A stretch of DNA of 64,000 bases, taken from an uncultured Latescibacterota bacterium. Lineage in GTDB: Bacteria > Latescibacterota > UBA2968. Below are positions 34,630 through 44,942 of the stretch, piece after piece (position 1 is the stretch's first letter; each line of letters starts with the position of its first letter). The position numbers and the translations under genes were made by a program. The notes under the pieces are model-generated. The model was not told where the DNA came from and did not search any database. It worked only from the letters and a program-made list of their open reading frames with translations. The stretch is taken from NCBI GenBank assembly GCA_958295785.1, contig OY282377.1:5396896-5460895 (forward strand), given 5' to 3'.

Positions 34630-34630
34630 T

Positions 34631-35107
34631 TCATCGCTCCAGCGCCGTCACGCGGCGGTTCATATCGCCGCTTTGCACATCGTCAGCGGCTTCTCGTGTC
34701 AATGCGTGTACCACAATGTCTTCCCCGTCTAGATCGAGCGAGACCGTGCCGGGGGTCAGGGTTATTGAATTGGCAAAAATGACCCGACACAGATCGGTTT
34801 TTTGCGTGGCTTTGACGCGCACCACCAGCGGGTCAATGGGCATCTGCGGATTCAAAATCCGCTTTGCGATGTCGATATTTGCTTTGACAATGGCCCACAG
34901 CAGCCAAGGAATGTACAGAACGAGGCGCCCCGCCAGATGAATCGGGTGGCCTTCTTCATCCACGATAGCCAGACGATGGGACAGATAAACGACAAACGCA
35001 CAGGACAACACGCCCATCGCCAGAACGAGCATGTGATCGAGCGTATAATGCCCAGACCAGAGCAACCAAATGCCAAATAGTGCAAAACTCATCAAGATGT
35101 AACGCAT
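34631..35107 (-). CDS. mnhE: MnhE-type antiporter subunit, first gene of the operon
   Basis: A 158-residue protein: two N-terminal helices (MRYILMSFALFGIWLLWSG), then the cytosolic MnhE domain with NSITLTPGTVSLDLDGEDIV, the family signature. It heads a ten-gene run (mnhE, F, G, MbhD/E fusion, B, C, three large subunits and one small protein) read on the minus strand with overlaps or very short gaps throughout. The order E-F-G-D/E-B-C-D is that of membrane-bound hydrogenase (Mbh/Mbx) antiporter modules rather than of mrpABCDEFG. Confidence 0.92.
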   Translation of the reverse strand: MRYILMSFALFGIWLLWSGHYTLDHMLVLAMGVLSCAFVVYLSHRLAIVDEEGHPIHLAGRLVLYIPWLLWAIVKANIDIAKRILNPQMPIDPLVVRVKATQKTDLCRVIFANSITLTPGTVSLDLDGEDIVVHALTREAADDVQSGDMNRRVTALER

Positions 35108-35133
35108 GGGAACCTCAGTGGTTAGTGGTCAGT

Positions 35134-35153
35134 GGACAGGCCCCCGTGCTTGT
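35134..35153 (-). repeat. Degenerate hairpin repeat family B, copy B5
   Basis: GGACAGGCCCCCGTGCTTGT is a decayed reverse complement of the B core. It is preceded by AGTGGTTAGTGGTCAGTGG, related to the heptamer arrays. The region 35108-35305 has no gene. Confidence 0.55.
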
Positions 35154-35305
35154 TCTCGCATCAAGTGGCGCGGCGGGGGCTGATCGCCGACCGCAAATTC
35201 CCTTGTTATTTATATTTTTAGATTACAAAAATCAAGCAAAATATCGCGTCTCGTCCTATATTTGATATAGCAATCCCATAGACGATTTGACAGAGAGGGG
35301 CATCC

Positions 35306-35614
35306 GTGGCAACCATCCTCATGGCTTATGTCTTCACGGCACTCATTTTTGGTTTCTTTCTCTATTATTTTGCATGGCGCAATCGCTATGTCACGCAAAT
35401 TCGCTTGGCTGTCAACAAAATTGAAGGGCGGGTTGTGAGCATTGAGCGCGTTGTGAGAGAAACAAAAAAGATCCGCGTGAACCACCAGCCGGATCTTTTG
35501 GCCGTAACACATATCGAATGGAAAGTGATCTACAAAGACCGCAACGGCAATCTTTGCGAAACCCGCTGTCGTCTCAAAGAAGGACAACTCGACTGGGCCC
35601 CCCCGTTGCGTTGA
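35306..35614 (+). CDS. Membrane-anchored hypothetical protein
   Basis: A 102-residue protein: an N-terminal membrane helix (TILMAYVFTALIFGFFLYYF), then a basic/charged cytosolic part with beta character (EWKVIYKDRNGNLCETRCRL). The gene begins ATPase-unrelated and matches nothing I know. Its stop codon abuts the stop of the convergent gene at 35615 without a gap. Confidence 0.55.
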   Translation: MATILMAYVFTALIFGFFLYYFAWRNRYVTQIRLAVNKIEGRVVSIERVVRETKKIRVNHQPDLLAVTHIEWKVIYKDRNGNLCETRCRLKEGQLDWAPPLR

Positions 35615-35851
35615 CTATCCGATCTGCTCTGCGGCGGATGCTGTCGCGTGGTCTTTCTCGCCCTTTTCCATTTTCTTGCGCCGCGGGCAGGTAAAGCACG
35701 ATGAATCTTCAACCGCGCCCCGTTCATGGATTTCCAGCGCATCGCCGCAACAACTCTGCTGCTTTTTTTTAAATTGTGCAAACGCCAATGCACCTGCCAT
35801 AAACGCAAATGCCACGGCCAAAAAAATCGCGGCTGTCAATATCGTCGCCAT
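35615..35851 (-). CDS. Small membrane protein with paired cysteines
   Basis: A 78-residue protein with one N-terminal helix (TILTAAIFLAVAFAFMAGAL) and a cytosolic tail bearing CCGD and CFTCPRRKK, four cysteines that could bind metal or an Fe-S cluster. The arrangement (helix, short linker, CxxG, then CxxC near basic residues) recalls NqrM, which delivers Fe to Na+-NQR, but the spacing differs, so this is only a resemblance. It lies beside the antiporter operon. Confidence 0.55.
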   Translation of the reverse strand: MATILTAAIFLAVAFAFMAGALAFAQFKKKQQSCCGDALEIHERGAVEDSSCFTCPRRKKMEKGEKDHATASAAEQIG

Positions 35852-36052
35852 TGCATTGTCCTTTGGGGAAAGCGGTAAGACGCGAGACGTAAGAGATTAT
35901 CTCGTCCGAAAACAGATAGAATTTCTACGACACTTTGGATACCCACCTCTTGCAGCCCATCGCCGAGTTCACGCCATGGACGCCATCCCTTTGTTCGTCA
36001 GATCATTCTCTGTCGCCTCAAAGAGCAGCAATTGTTCCCGTTCCTCATTTTG

Positions 36053-38134
36053 CTAGCACGCCTCACTTTTTGCAGGTATCACCTGATAGACATACGCATC
36101 GAGATGTTGCTCCAATCCCCATAGAAACGCCTCTTCTCGTTCGATATTCCCCATTGCATGGGCTTCACACAGAAAGCATCCCATTAGGATGACTTTTGCA
36201 TCGCCGAGAGACACCTCGATACCGGCTGATTTCAAGGTCGATATTTGTTCTCTGGCTCTGTCAATCGCCGGTGGATTGCTCGCCCGGCCATTTGCGGTCC
36301 TCTCTTTGCGACAGACGAGAATGAGATCCAAGTGAATGGGCGATGTCGCCTGTTTCAGGGGCATTGACACCGACATTTCGGCCTTTATTGGATAGGCTTG
36401 CGTGCAGACAAATCCGGCATGTCGGATCGCGCGATGGACAGAGAGCCACCCCTCGTGTCGCGCATGGTGATAGGTAAATACAAACAGCCCTTTGTCGGAG
36501 AGAACGCGGCTACACTCGGTAAAGACCGAAGTGAGTTTTCTCGTGAAAAGTTCGGGACGGGTGTCTTGAACCTCGCCCGCACATCTCGTGGTCATTGTAG
36601 GGGAAAATTCCAGCATCTGATTGAGCCAGTAATAGAAGAAGTCCGCGAGTTGAGAATAGTGAACATTATCAAAAAAAGGCGGATCCGTGATGACAATGTC
36701 GACGTTTTTGTCGGGAATGTCAATACAACTGGAATCTCCAGAACTGAGATAGGTCGTCTTTGGATTAAAAGCGAACTGCTCGAAACTGTCGGCTATTTTT
36801 TTTTTGACGGGACGGTTGATGCCTCTGACCTTGACGCTCTTTGCTGAACTAATCCGCAGTTCAGACGGGTCGGACTTATAGGCGAGTGCCTTCTCAACGC
36901 GCGAATGAAACAGACGTGAAAACGCGCCTGAAGACTTGCTCGTTCCCCAAAGATTCGCTTCGAGGGGCATTACTTCGGGCTTCAGGACGTGATGAGAAAA
37001 CATGTGTCGCACGGCTCCTGTGCCTTCTCCCTTAAAAGACGTGAACAAGTTGTTAAATTCCAATGTTCCAGAAAAAAGACATGCAAATAGGCGTTTCAAG
37101 TCTGGATTTTCGATGCTTTTGATCGCCGCCAGAAGATGTCCGATACAGACGAGTTGTCTATCCGAGAACAACTCATGCCAGTGCCGATAGTTGTGATTGC
37201 GTATCTGGTCTGTGTTGTAGCCCGACTCGATAGCCACAGTTGGGAATGCGTTCGAGACTGTGGCGAACTCTTCCGCGATCTGGCGTTCAAGTGCGCGATC
37301 AAATTCGTTCATCGGTTCATAGAGCTTCTGTCCGTCTTCGGTCAGAAGCATTTTTGCATAGCGACGAAAAGGCAAAGGACCATTGAGGGTTTTCATTCTG
37401 TCAATGAGATGGAAAGCGCGCCCACAACCGTCGCAATGGACTTTCGCCCCTTTGATATTTCCGCGTTGGGGATTGTAAGCGACCGAACAGGCCGAACACC
37501 TGACGCGATCAGCGTTGAAGACGGTTGCATTGACAGTGCCACACGCTGGACAGAGGGCGCGAGCAGAAGGGTCTTTGCGGGGCATGGCGTTCTTGGAGAA
37601 AATTCGCGTTTTGAAAAGGTCGATCTCTTTCTCGCAGTCCGGACAAGAGACCACTTTGACGAGAAAATAGTACAAAACGGTCGCGTCTCGTCCCGCACTT
37701 GTTCGGGTTTGGAAATAGCTGAGGAGTTTTGCGGCGAGGGTTTGCTCTAAATGCCGGTACGCAGCGTGAACTTCTGTGGCCGCGTAGCGGGAAAACGCGG
37801 CGCGGCAGGCGAGGTAGGCGACTGGGTTTATATCGCGGCCTACAGCTTTGCAACCGAGCTTGATTGCTTCGCCAACGGCAACGCCACTTCCCATGAAGGG
37901 GTCGAAGACGACGGTACTATCAAAGCTATTTTTGCTGTAGAAACGGGCCCAAAAATTTTCAGAGTTCTCTAAACACGCGCTTAATACAATGCCGCGAAAG
38001 ACCGAGCCGAGGCGCCGCGCCCACCACTTGTGGAGATAGTAGATGGGACGGTGTACCTCCTTGCGCCACGATTCCCGTTCGGCCACGAGCGAGAGTTCTG
38101 CATAAGGAAAGTCTTTCTCTATCAGTTTTGGCAT
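36053..38134 (-). CDS. DNA methyltransferase with internal zinc ribbons
   Basis: A 693-residue site-specific DNA methylase. The SAM motif DPFMGSG is at residues 78-84, and the catalytic motif TDPPFFDNVHYSQLADFFYY comes about 400 residues later, so motif I precedes motif IV as in beta/DUF1156-like enzymes that modify adenine N6 or cytosine N4. Between them are two or three CxxC pairs (CPDCEK, CPACG, CSAC, CDGCG) forming zinc ribbons. ATG 38134 gives the natural start PKLIEKDFPYAEL. The gene follows a restriction-endonuclease-like frame by 5 bp, so it is the M component of an R-M pair whose R gene is damaged. Confidence 0.85.
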   Translation of the reverse strand: MPKLIEKDFPYAELSLVAERESWRKEVHRPIYYLHKWWARRLGSVFRGIVLSACLENSENFWARFYSKNSFDSTVVFDPFMGSGVAVGEAIKLGCKAVGRDINPVAYLACRAAFSRYAATEVHAAYRHLEQTLAAKLLSYFQTRTSAGRDATVLYYFLVKVVSCPDCEKEIDLFKTRIFSKNAMPRKDPSARALCPACGTVNATVFNADRVRCSACSVAYNPQRGNIKGAKVHCDGCGRAFHLIDRMKTLNGPLPFRRYAKMLLTEDGQKLYEPMNEFDRALERQIAEEFATVSNAFPTVAIESGYNTDQIRNHNYRHWHELFSDRQLVCIGHLLAAIKSIENPDLKRLFACLFSGTLEFNNLFTSFKGEGTGAVRHMFSHHVLKPEVMPLEANLWGTSKSSGAFSRLFHSRVEKALAYKSDPSELRISSAKSVKVRGINRPVKKKIADSFEQFAFNPKTTYLSSGDSSCIDIPDKNVDIVITDPPFFDNVHYSQLADFFYYWLNQMLEFSPTMTTRCAGEVQDTRPELFTRKLTSVFTECSRVLSDKGLFVFTYHHARHEGWLSVHRAIRHAGFVCTQAYPIKAEMSVSMPLKQATSPIHLDLILVCRKERTANGRASNPPAIDRAREQISTLKSAGIEVSLGDAKVILMGCFLCEAHAMGNIEREEAFLWGLEQHLDAYVYQVIPAKSEAC

Positions 38135-38139
38135 GAGGA

Positions 38140-38847
38140 TTATTCTGGTAGTTGAAGCATAGATGCCGCGCGCTCTCTTGGTTGTCGGTTCTTGCACGAC
38201 AAAAAAATGTCCCGTCGAACTGGAAGTTGATCGAAACGAAGGGCATGTCCTACCGAGTTGTCAATCACGACATAGTGGAAAGAATTCTGGTATTTGTCAT
38301 CTCTGATAATGAGATCGGTACAGTTCGTTTCGCGTGTGGCGAGTGCTGTCAAATCATGGTGTTTGATCACGAGAATGTGACGAAGATGAAAGAAGCTCAG
38401 TTTGTAATTCAGTGGATTCGGATAGGTGTACATTCGTCGGTGTCGGACAGAGCCTTCTCCATAAGGGCCATGACCGTACTCGCTTTGATTGGCGTATTTT
38501 GCATCTTTGTGCAGGTCGAAGTCGTAATTGAGAAAATCACCGTCCATCAGAATGGAAGTGACCATAGAGGAACTGTCGTTGCTCAACAAGGCAAAAAGAT
38601 AAAAGCAGGGAATTTCCACGGTATCTCGTCCGACCTTGACAAGTGCCTTACCGCATGGAAGACAGCTATTGTAATCCATCGTCAAGCCCCTTGGGTCTCT
38701 TCCATTGGCCCGTTGAATGAGCTTTTTTACCTCGAGCCCCAGAATTGAGTTGCTCGGCCTATGCCGCAGGACGATGTCGGGTGTTGTCAACTTTCCGGCG
38801 TGAAATACTTCGACATTGGGAAGGGCGCGCTTGATCTCATTGCCAAC
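38140..38847 (-). pseudogene. Restriction endonuclease-like gene, cut by an in-frame stop
   Basis: The frame reads GNEIKRALPNVEVFHAGKLT, then TTPDIVLRHRPSNSILGLEV followed by KK, a PD...ExK nuclease core with Asp and Glu-Val-Lys. More than 200 residues follow (GDFLNYDFDLHKDAKYANQS). No good start codon exists after the TGA at 38848-38850, and the preceding frame (38848-39081) is continuous with it apart from that stop. Position directly before the methylase suggests the cognate restriction enzyme, now probably inactive. Downstream of the TGA there is no hairpin of SECIS type. Confidence 0.6.
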
Positions 38848-39081
38848 TCAAGAATCAAAGGGATCGTCTTGAACTGTGCCGACCAACGCGGAAGGTCGCA
38901 GGGCAGTTGGGATTACCCCTCGCCGTATCTTTGCAGATAATTCTGCGTATATTTGTTCAACGATCTGTACGGGATTCATCTGTTTCGCAGTCTCTATGAT
39001 AAGGATATTGGCGACATTCAGCAGATCATTCTCGGCTTTGAGCATCCACTGTTCGACCAGATGCTTCTGTAAATCGGTCAT
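38848..39081 (-). pseudogene. HEPN-start / restriction-enzyme N-terminus composite
   Basis: ATG 39081 opens with TDLQKHLVEQWMLKAENDLL, the start of a HEPN domain protein of MNT-HEPN pairs. After about 28 residues the sequence changes character (NPVQIVEQIYAELSAKIRRG VIPTALRPSALVG type) and runs in frame toward the endonuclease, interrupted only by TGA at 38848. The simplest reading is that a deletion joined the head of a HEPN gene to the front of the restriction gene. Confidence 0.5.
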
Positions 39082-39400
39082 AGACGACACAGCCTTCGGC
39101 AAAAATTTTGTGTACAAATGAAGATGGGACATCGCGCCAACAGGCCACTTCATCGGGTGTGTAAACAACGATATCCAATGGACAGGGGACCTTGTCGAAC
39201 AAATTGCGAATTGCCAATGCGCGGTCGGGAAATGACAAATCCGTATCCATTTCGACAAACAGGTCTAAATCACTATCCCATTTCATGGCGTGATGGGCAC
39301 AAGAGCCGAATACGAGAATTTTATCGGGTTGCACGGCACGCACAATCGCGTCAACGACGCGTTGAATCATTTCAAAGGTGACAAAATGCGATGTATCCAT
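39026..39400 (-). CDS. MNT-type nucleotidyltransferase (antitoxin-like)
   Basis: From ATG 39400 the product is 124 residues. KILVFGSCAHHAMKWDSDLD contains the minimal nucleotidyltransferase motif GS-x(9)-D-x-D, and a third acidic residue follows in PLDIVVYTPDEV. MNT proteins pair with HEPN toxins and neutralise them by AMPylation or binding. The HEPN partner starts within its 3' end (56-base overlap) but is truncated, so this is an orphan antitoxin. Confidence 0.75.
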   Translation of the reverse strand: MDTSHFVTFEMIQRVVDAIVRAVQPDKILVFGSCAHHAMKWDSDLDLFVEMDTDLSFPDRALAIRNLFDKVPCPLDIVVYTPDEVACWRDVPSSFVHKIFAEGCVVYDRFTEASGRTVDAQSRE

Positions 39401-39441
39401 CTCAGTGCCCAAGGGTAAAAACGCACGCCTAGGACGATTCA

Positions 39442-41271
<1,830 letters not shown>

Positions 41272-41287
41272 CAAAATTGTTCTCAAC

Positions 41288-41316
41288 AACGTAACGCATA
41301 TTGCAAGGAGTGTCAA
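41288..41316 (-). promoter_or_regulatory. Promoter of thiC
   Basis: TTGACA (41316-41311) and TACGTT (41293-41288) with a 17-bp spacer; transcription would start about 10 bases before the riboswitch. Confidence 0.65.
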
Positions 41317-41334
41317 GCGTTATTGCAGAACATC

Positions 41335-41363
41335 TTGACCCGTGTGCGTGAAAATGGTATCTT
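41335..41363 (+). promoter_or_regulatory. Promoter of the thiO operon
   Basis: TTGACC at 41335-41340 and TATCTT at 41358-41363 with a 17-bp spacer. Its -35 box is 18 bp from that of thiC, back to back. Confidence 0.6.
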
Positions 41364-41379
41364 GTGACCGCAAAATGAA

Positions 41380-41455
41380 GACGGGGGTGCTCGCTGTTGC
41401 GAGCTGAGATCATACCCTTTGAACCTGATCCGGATCGCGCCGGCGTAGGGAGTTC
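41380..41455 (+). promoter_or_regulatory. TPP riboswitch of the thiO operon
   Basis: GGGGGTGCTCGC, CTGAGATCATACCCTTTGAA, CCTGATCCGG and GGCGTAGGGAG are the ordered THI-box segments. Confidence 0.93.
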
Positions 41456-41465
41456 ACAAAATGGA

Positions 41466-41504
41466 ACAAACCACTTTTCAACGCTGGGCGAAGGGTGGTT
41501 TTTT
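41466..41504 (+). terminator. Riboswitch-controlled terminator upstream of thiO
   Basis: AAACCACTTTT and AAGGGTGGTTTTTTG form a stem with a T run between the aptamer and the thiO start at 41519. Confidence 0.6.
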
Positions 41505-41518
41505 GATTTGAGGTCGCA

Positions 41519-42655
41519 ATGTCGCACAAGCGTGTGCTGATCATAGGAGGCGGGGCCATTGGCTTGGCAATAGGTTGGCGGCTGGCGCGTGCGGGGTGTT
41601 CCGTGGCCCTGTTTGACCGAGGCCGCGTCGGGTGCTCGGCGAGTTGGGCGTCGGCCGGCATGTTGTCGCCGCTGTCCGAGGCGCAATTTGAAGAGGAAGA
41701 CCTGTTGCATCTCGGGTTGAAGGCGATGGAGGTTTATCCCGATTTCGTCGGCGAATTGGAGGCCGAAACCGGGTGTTGCGTGGGGTATCGGCGCGATGGC
41801 GTGCTGTTGGTCGGCATCACGCAAGACGATCTGGAATACCTAAAATTTCGGTATCGCTATCAGCGCGAGTTGGGCTTGCCCGTCACCTATCTTTCCGGCG
41901 CGGAAGCGCGGTCAAAAGAGCCGCATTTGTCCGCGCAAGTCAGCGCGGCTGTGTGGTGCCCGGGCGATCATCAAGTGGATAACCGGCGCCTGGTAATGGC
42001 GTTGAAACGCGGAGTCGAGGCCGCAGGTGGCGAAATATTTGAAGACGCGGCGGTGGATGAACTCTTGATCGATGGGATGCGCGTGATCGGGGTGCGCGTT
42101 GGCGAGAAAGTCCATAAGGGCGATACCGTGGTGTTGGCATCGGGCTGCTGGTCGCGCCTGATGCCGGGGTTGCCCGATAGCGCCAAGCCGCCGGTGCGCC
42201 CGGTGCGCGGGCAGGTTGCGCGCTTGGGCACGACCCGAGAATTTGCACTCAATACCATCGTCTGGTATTCGCGGGTGGCAACATCAACGGTCGCTTATCT
42301 CGTGCCCAAAGGCGACGGAACGCTCGTCTTGGGCGCGACCTCAGAAGAGATGGGATTTGACGAAGACGTGACAGCGGGGGGGATGTTTGAACTCTTGCGC
42401 GCAGCGTGGGAAGTGGTGCCGGGGATTTACGATTTGCGCGTGGTCGAATCTATGGCGGGGTTGCGCCCGGGCAGCCGAGATGACGCGCCCATTTTGGGCA
42501 AAACGCCGGTGGAGGGCTTGATTATGGCAACAGGCCATTATCGCAAGGGCATTTTGCTGACGCCGCTGACCGCGCTGACCATTGCCGAAGTGATTTTGGA
42601 GGGGCGCACTCCGGAGATTATTCGCCCCTTTGGCATTGACCGATTTGGATTGTAA
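41519..42655 (+). CDS. thiO: Glycine oxidase ThiO
   Basis: ThiO oxidises glycine with O2 to iminoglycine for thiazole synthesis, replacing the radical enzyme ThiH; its presence implies an oxygen-using route. The 378-residue protein begins with the FAD loop IIGGGAIGLAIGWRLA and the second part SASWASAGMLSPL, and ends with the typical GLIMATGHYRKGILLTPLTA. It heads a six-gene thiamin operon. The stop codon now abuts a mobile element; the original 3' end and link to thiS are altered (see direct repeat). Confidence 0.95.
   Translation: MSHKRVLIIGGGAIGLAIGWRLARAGCSVALFDRGRVGCSASWASAGMLSPLSEAQFEEEDLLHLGLKAMEVYPDFVGELEAETGCCVGYRRDGVLLVGITQDDLEYLKFRYRYQRELGLPVTYLSGAEARSKEPHLSAQVSAAVWCPGDHQVDNRRLVMALKRGVEAAGGEIFEDAAVDELLIDGMRVIGVRVGEKVHKGDTVVLASGCWSRLMPGLPDSAKPPVRPVRGQVARLGTTREFALNTIVWYSRVATSTVAYLVPKGDGTLVLGATSEEMGFDEDVTAGGMFELLRAAWEVVPGIYDLRVVESMAGLRPGSRDDAPILGKTPVEGLIMATGHYRKGILLTPLTALTIAEVILEGRTPEIIRPFGIDRFGL
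42632..42653 (+). repeat. Direct repeat left of element M copy 3
   Basis: A 22-base stretch, GGCATTGACCGATTTGGATT plus GT, repeated at 43118-43138 with one T fewer. The pair flanks the element exactly. Confidence 0.8.
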
Positions 42656-43117
42656 TACCAATTTGATTTTAAGTTGTCCGTATCCCGCATCCCATCAGGG
42701 ATAAATGAGGAACAGACTTCTGTACGGATCATGGGTTGCTTGTCTCAAGCATTTGGCCTTACAGCATCGTTTGTTGCCTTTGATGCGTTGGCTACGCCTG
42801 TGCCTACGGCGTGCGGCGACCTACTTTTTTAACAGCAAAAAAAAGGAAGGAAAAAATGCCGCTCTCAAACGCCGAGGGGTGCTCTGCACAGCGCAAATCG
42901 CTTTTGTAACAGAATGACATGTGTTGGCCTGCGAAGGAAGTTGCAAGAGGGAGGTTGGTTGCGAGACGGCCTTGCGCGCTGTGCGTGATGGCTTTATCCG
43001 ATGGTCTTTGGGGATGGCATTTTTGCCAGGGCTTATTTGACGTACTCCACGAAGGACTCGGGACGGTGTACAACTGCGATGTCGCACCAGCAGTTCGCGA
43101 CACGAAGGAAAATTTTT
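42654..43117. mobile_element. MITE-like element M, copy 3, inserted between thiO and thiS
   Basis: Starts ATACCAATTTGATTTTAAGT and shares the interior of copies 1 and 2 up to about 43045; its right end is rearranged and lacks the AATTTGGTAT terminus. It separates thiO from thiS by nearly 500 bp in an otherwise compact operon. Confidence 0.78.
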
Positions 43118-43138
43118 GGCATTGACCGATTGGATTGT
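43118..43138 (+). repeat. Direct repeat right of element M copy 3
   Basis: Second copy of 42632-42653 with a single-base deletion in the TTT run. It lies 5 bp before the thiS start. Confidence 0.8.
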
Positions 43139-43143
43139 CGCCC

Positions 43144-43350
43144 ATGCAACTCGTCGTAAATGGTCAAAATCGCGCTGTGACCGATGCGTCAACGCTGGCC
43201 GATTTGCTGACCGCAATGAATTTTGACCCCGACCAAAAGGGCATTGCCATCGCCGTAAATGCCGAGGTCATCGCACATGCGATGTGGGCAAGCACGCGGT
43301 TGTGCAATGGCGACCGCGTGGATATTATTCATGCGGTTCAGGGGGGGTAG
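43144..43350 (+). CDS. thiS: Sulfur carrier protein ThiS
   Basis: A 68-residue ubiquitin-fold protein ending in the Gly-Gly tail (HAVQGG) that is thiocarboxylated and donates sulfur to the thiazole ring. ATG 43144 gives MQLVVNGQ, the normal beta1 start; the TTG at 43135 lies in the flanking repeat. ThiF, needed to adenylate the tail, is not in the window. Confidence 0.93.
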   Translation: MQLVVNGQNRAVTDASTLADLLTAMNFDPDQKGIAIAVNAEVIAHAMWASTRLCNGDRVDIIHAVQGG

Positions 43351-43417
43351 CGTGCAAATCGCCCCACACAATGCCCATCCAATAGCTATCAGCCATCAGC
43401 CCACCGCTGGGTACGAG

Positions 43418-43445
43418 GATAGGCACGGGGGCCTGTCCCTACGGG
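43418..43445 (+). repeat. Hairpin repeat family B, copy B2
   Basis: GGATAGGCACGGGGGCCTGT then CCCTACGG between thiS and thiG, inside the thi operon. Confidence 0.72.
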
Positions 43446-43465
43446 TGATGGGGCCGGGGGTTGGG

Positions 43466-43521
43466 ACTGACCACTGACCACTGACTACTGACCACTGACT
43501 ACTGACCACTGACTACTGACC
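43466..43521 (+). repeat. Heptamer array ending at the thiG start codon
   Basis: Eight perfect-register 7-base units, ACTGACC or ACTGACT, fill 56 bp and end one base before ATG of thiG. No Shine-Dalgarno sequence is present in or after the array. Confidence 0.9.
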
Positions 43522-44298
43522 ATGACAAACGATTTCACAATTGCAGGTGTGACCTACCGATCCAGACTGTTGATCGGCACGGCGCGGTATCCCAACATGC
43601 AAGTGATGTTGAAGGCCGTTGAAGGCAGCGGGGCAGAGATCGTCACCGTGGGGATTCGGCGGATCGATATGCATGACGAATCCGGCGAGGGCGTTCTCAA
43701 TTTGCTCGACCGATCTCGGTACACCATTTTGCCCAATACGGCCGGGTGTTTTACGGCGCGAGATGCCGTGCTGACCGCAAAATTGGCACGCGAAGCACTC
43801 GAAACCGATTTGATTAAGTTGGAGGTGATCGGCGATGAGCGCACCTTGTTTCCCGATGTGACCGGGTTGCTCCACGCGGCTGAGATGCTGGTGAACGACG
43901 GGTTTACCGTGCTGCCCTATTGCAATGACGATCCCATTACCTGTAAAAAATTGGAAGATTTGGGATGTGCCGCTGTGATGCCTCTGGGCGCGCCCATTGG
44001 GTCGGGCATGGGGATTCGCAATCCCTACAATATCCAAATTATTTTGGATTCGGTCCGCGTGCCGGTGATTGTCGATGCGGGCGTGGGCACTGCGTCCGAT
44101 GCTGCGCTGGCAATGGAATTGGGATGCGATGGCGTGTTGCTGAACACCGCAGTCGCTGGTGCGCGGCATCCGGTAAAAATGGCCCAAGCGATGAAAAAAG
44201 GGGTTGAGGCCGGGCGATGGGCTTTCGAGGCCGGTCGGATTCCCCGAAGGTTGTACGCCACGGCTTCCACGACTATGGAAGGACGGGTGGAAATGTGA
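43522..44298 (+). CDS. thiG: Thiazole synthase ThiG
   Basis: ThiG condenses deoxyxylulose phosphate, iminoglycine and ThiS thiocarboxylate into the thiazole. The 258-residue protein has family length; the Schiff-base Lys is in LIKLEVIGD, and [30 protein letters not shown] and [20 protein letters not shown] are diagnostic. The start codon follows the heptamer array directly, so initiation must rely on coupling or a non-canonical site. It overlaps the next gene by GTGA. Confidence 0.96.
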   Translation: MTNDFTIAGVTYRSRLLIGTARYPNMQVMLKAVEGSGAEIVTVGIRRIDMHDESGEGVLNLLDRSRYTILPNTAGCFTARDAVLTAKLAREALETDLIKLEVIGDERTLFPDVTGLLHAAEMLVNDGFTVLPYCNDDPITCKKLEDLGCAAVMPLGAPIGSGMGIRNPYNIQIILDSVRVPVIVDAGVGTASDAALAMELGCDGVLLNTAVAGARHPVKMAQAMKKGVEAGRWAFEAGRIPRRLYATASTTMEGRVEM

Positions 44299-44942
44299 AA
44301 GCGCGTTCATTGCCGCCCCTCTATCTGATTGCGGATCGGGCGACATGCGGTGATCGGTCGATGTTTGAGGTGCTCGCGCGGGCGTTGGACGCGGGGGTGA
44401 GATTGGTGCAGTTGCGCGAAAAAGCCCTGCGCCGAGATGCGTTGGAAGCACTATCCGAACAGGTATTGGCGTTGACCGTGCGTTACGATGCGATGCTGTT
44501 GATCAATTTGGCGGCAGATGTCGCGCTGAAGATCGGCGCGCAGGGCGTGCATTTGCCGAGCGATGTATCGCCGCGGGCGACCCGCGATTGGGTCACATTC
44601 CGCGGCGCGCAGGATTTTTTGATCGGCTATTCCGCGCATACCCCCGCGGAATTGGATCGCGCAGAGGGCGCGGATTTCGTTGCGTATAGCCCCATTTTTG
44701 CACCGGGGTCCAAGCCCGGTTACGATGGCGCGAAAGTGGGCCTTACCGGACTCGCGCAAGCCGTAAATCATTCTCCCTTGCCCGTGTACGCCCTCGGCGG
44801 GATGACGCCCTGTCGCACATCTATGAGTCGTGCGACAGGATGCGCGGGCGTCGCCACGATGTCGGGTATTTTGGCCGCGCCAGATCCGGGCAACGCCGTA
44901 CGCGAATTTTTAATGGCGTGGAAAAAGGCGGGCGAGAGATGA
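44295..44942 (+). CDS. tenI: TenI/ThiE-like protein, probably thiazole tautomerase
   Basis: GTG 44295 shares GTGA with the thiG stop, fixing the start. The 215-residue TIM barrel belongs to the ThiE/TenI family ([35 protein letters not shown]). The NDR motif that binds pyrimidine pyrophosphate in ThiE reads INLAAD here, while a second gene in the operon (45735) keeps it. TenI enzymes are known to isomerise the thiazole product of ThiG, and adjacency to thiG fits. A redundant thiamine-phosphate synthase is the alternative. Confidence 0.75.
   Translation: MKARSLPPLYLIADRATCGDRSMFEVLARALDAGVRLVQLREKALRRDALEALSEQVLALTVRYDAMLLINLAADVALKIGAQGVHLPSDVSPRATRDWVTFRGAQDFLIGYSAHTPAELDRAEGADFVAYSPIFAPGSKPGYDGAKVGLTGLAQAVNHSPLPVYALGGMTPCRTSMSRATGCAGVATMSGILAAPDPGNAVREFLMAWKKAGER

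Noticed and set aside
33739-34782. 347-codon open frame on the plus strand
   Set aside because: Antisense to four antiporter genes; only mirrors their GC-rich codons.
38848-38850. TGA in the restriction-enzyme frame read as selenocysteine
   Set aside because: No SECIS-like stem follows and the gene shows other damage (missing start, HEPN fusion).
43466-43521. Heptamer array taken for CRISPR or replication-origin iterons
   Set aside because: Units are contiguous 7-mers without spacers, and lie inside an operon with no rep or dnaA boxes nearby.
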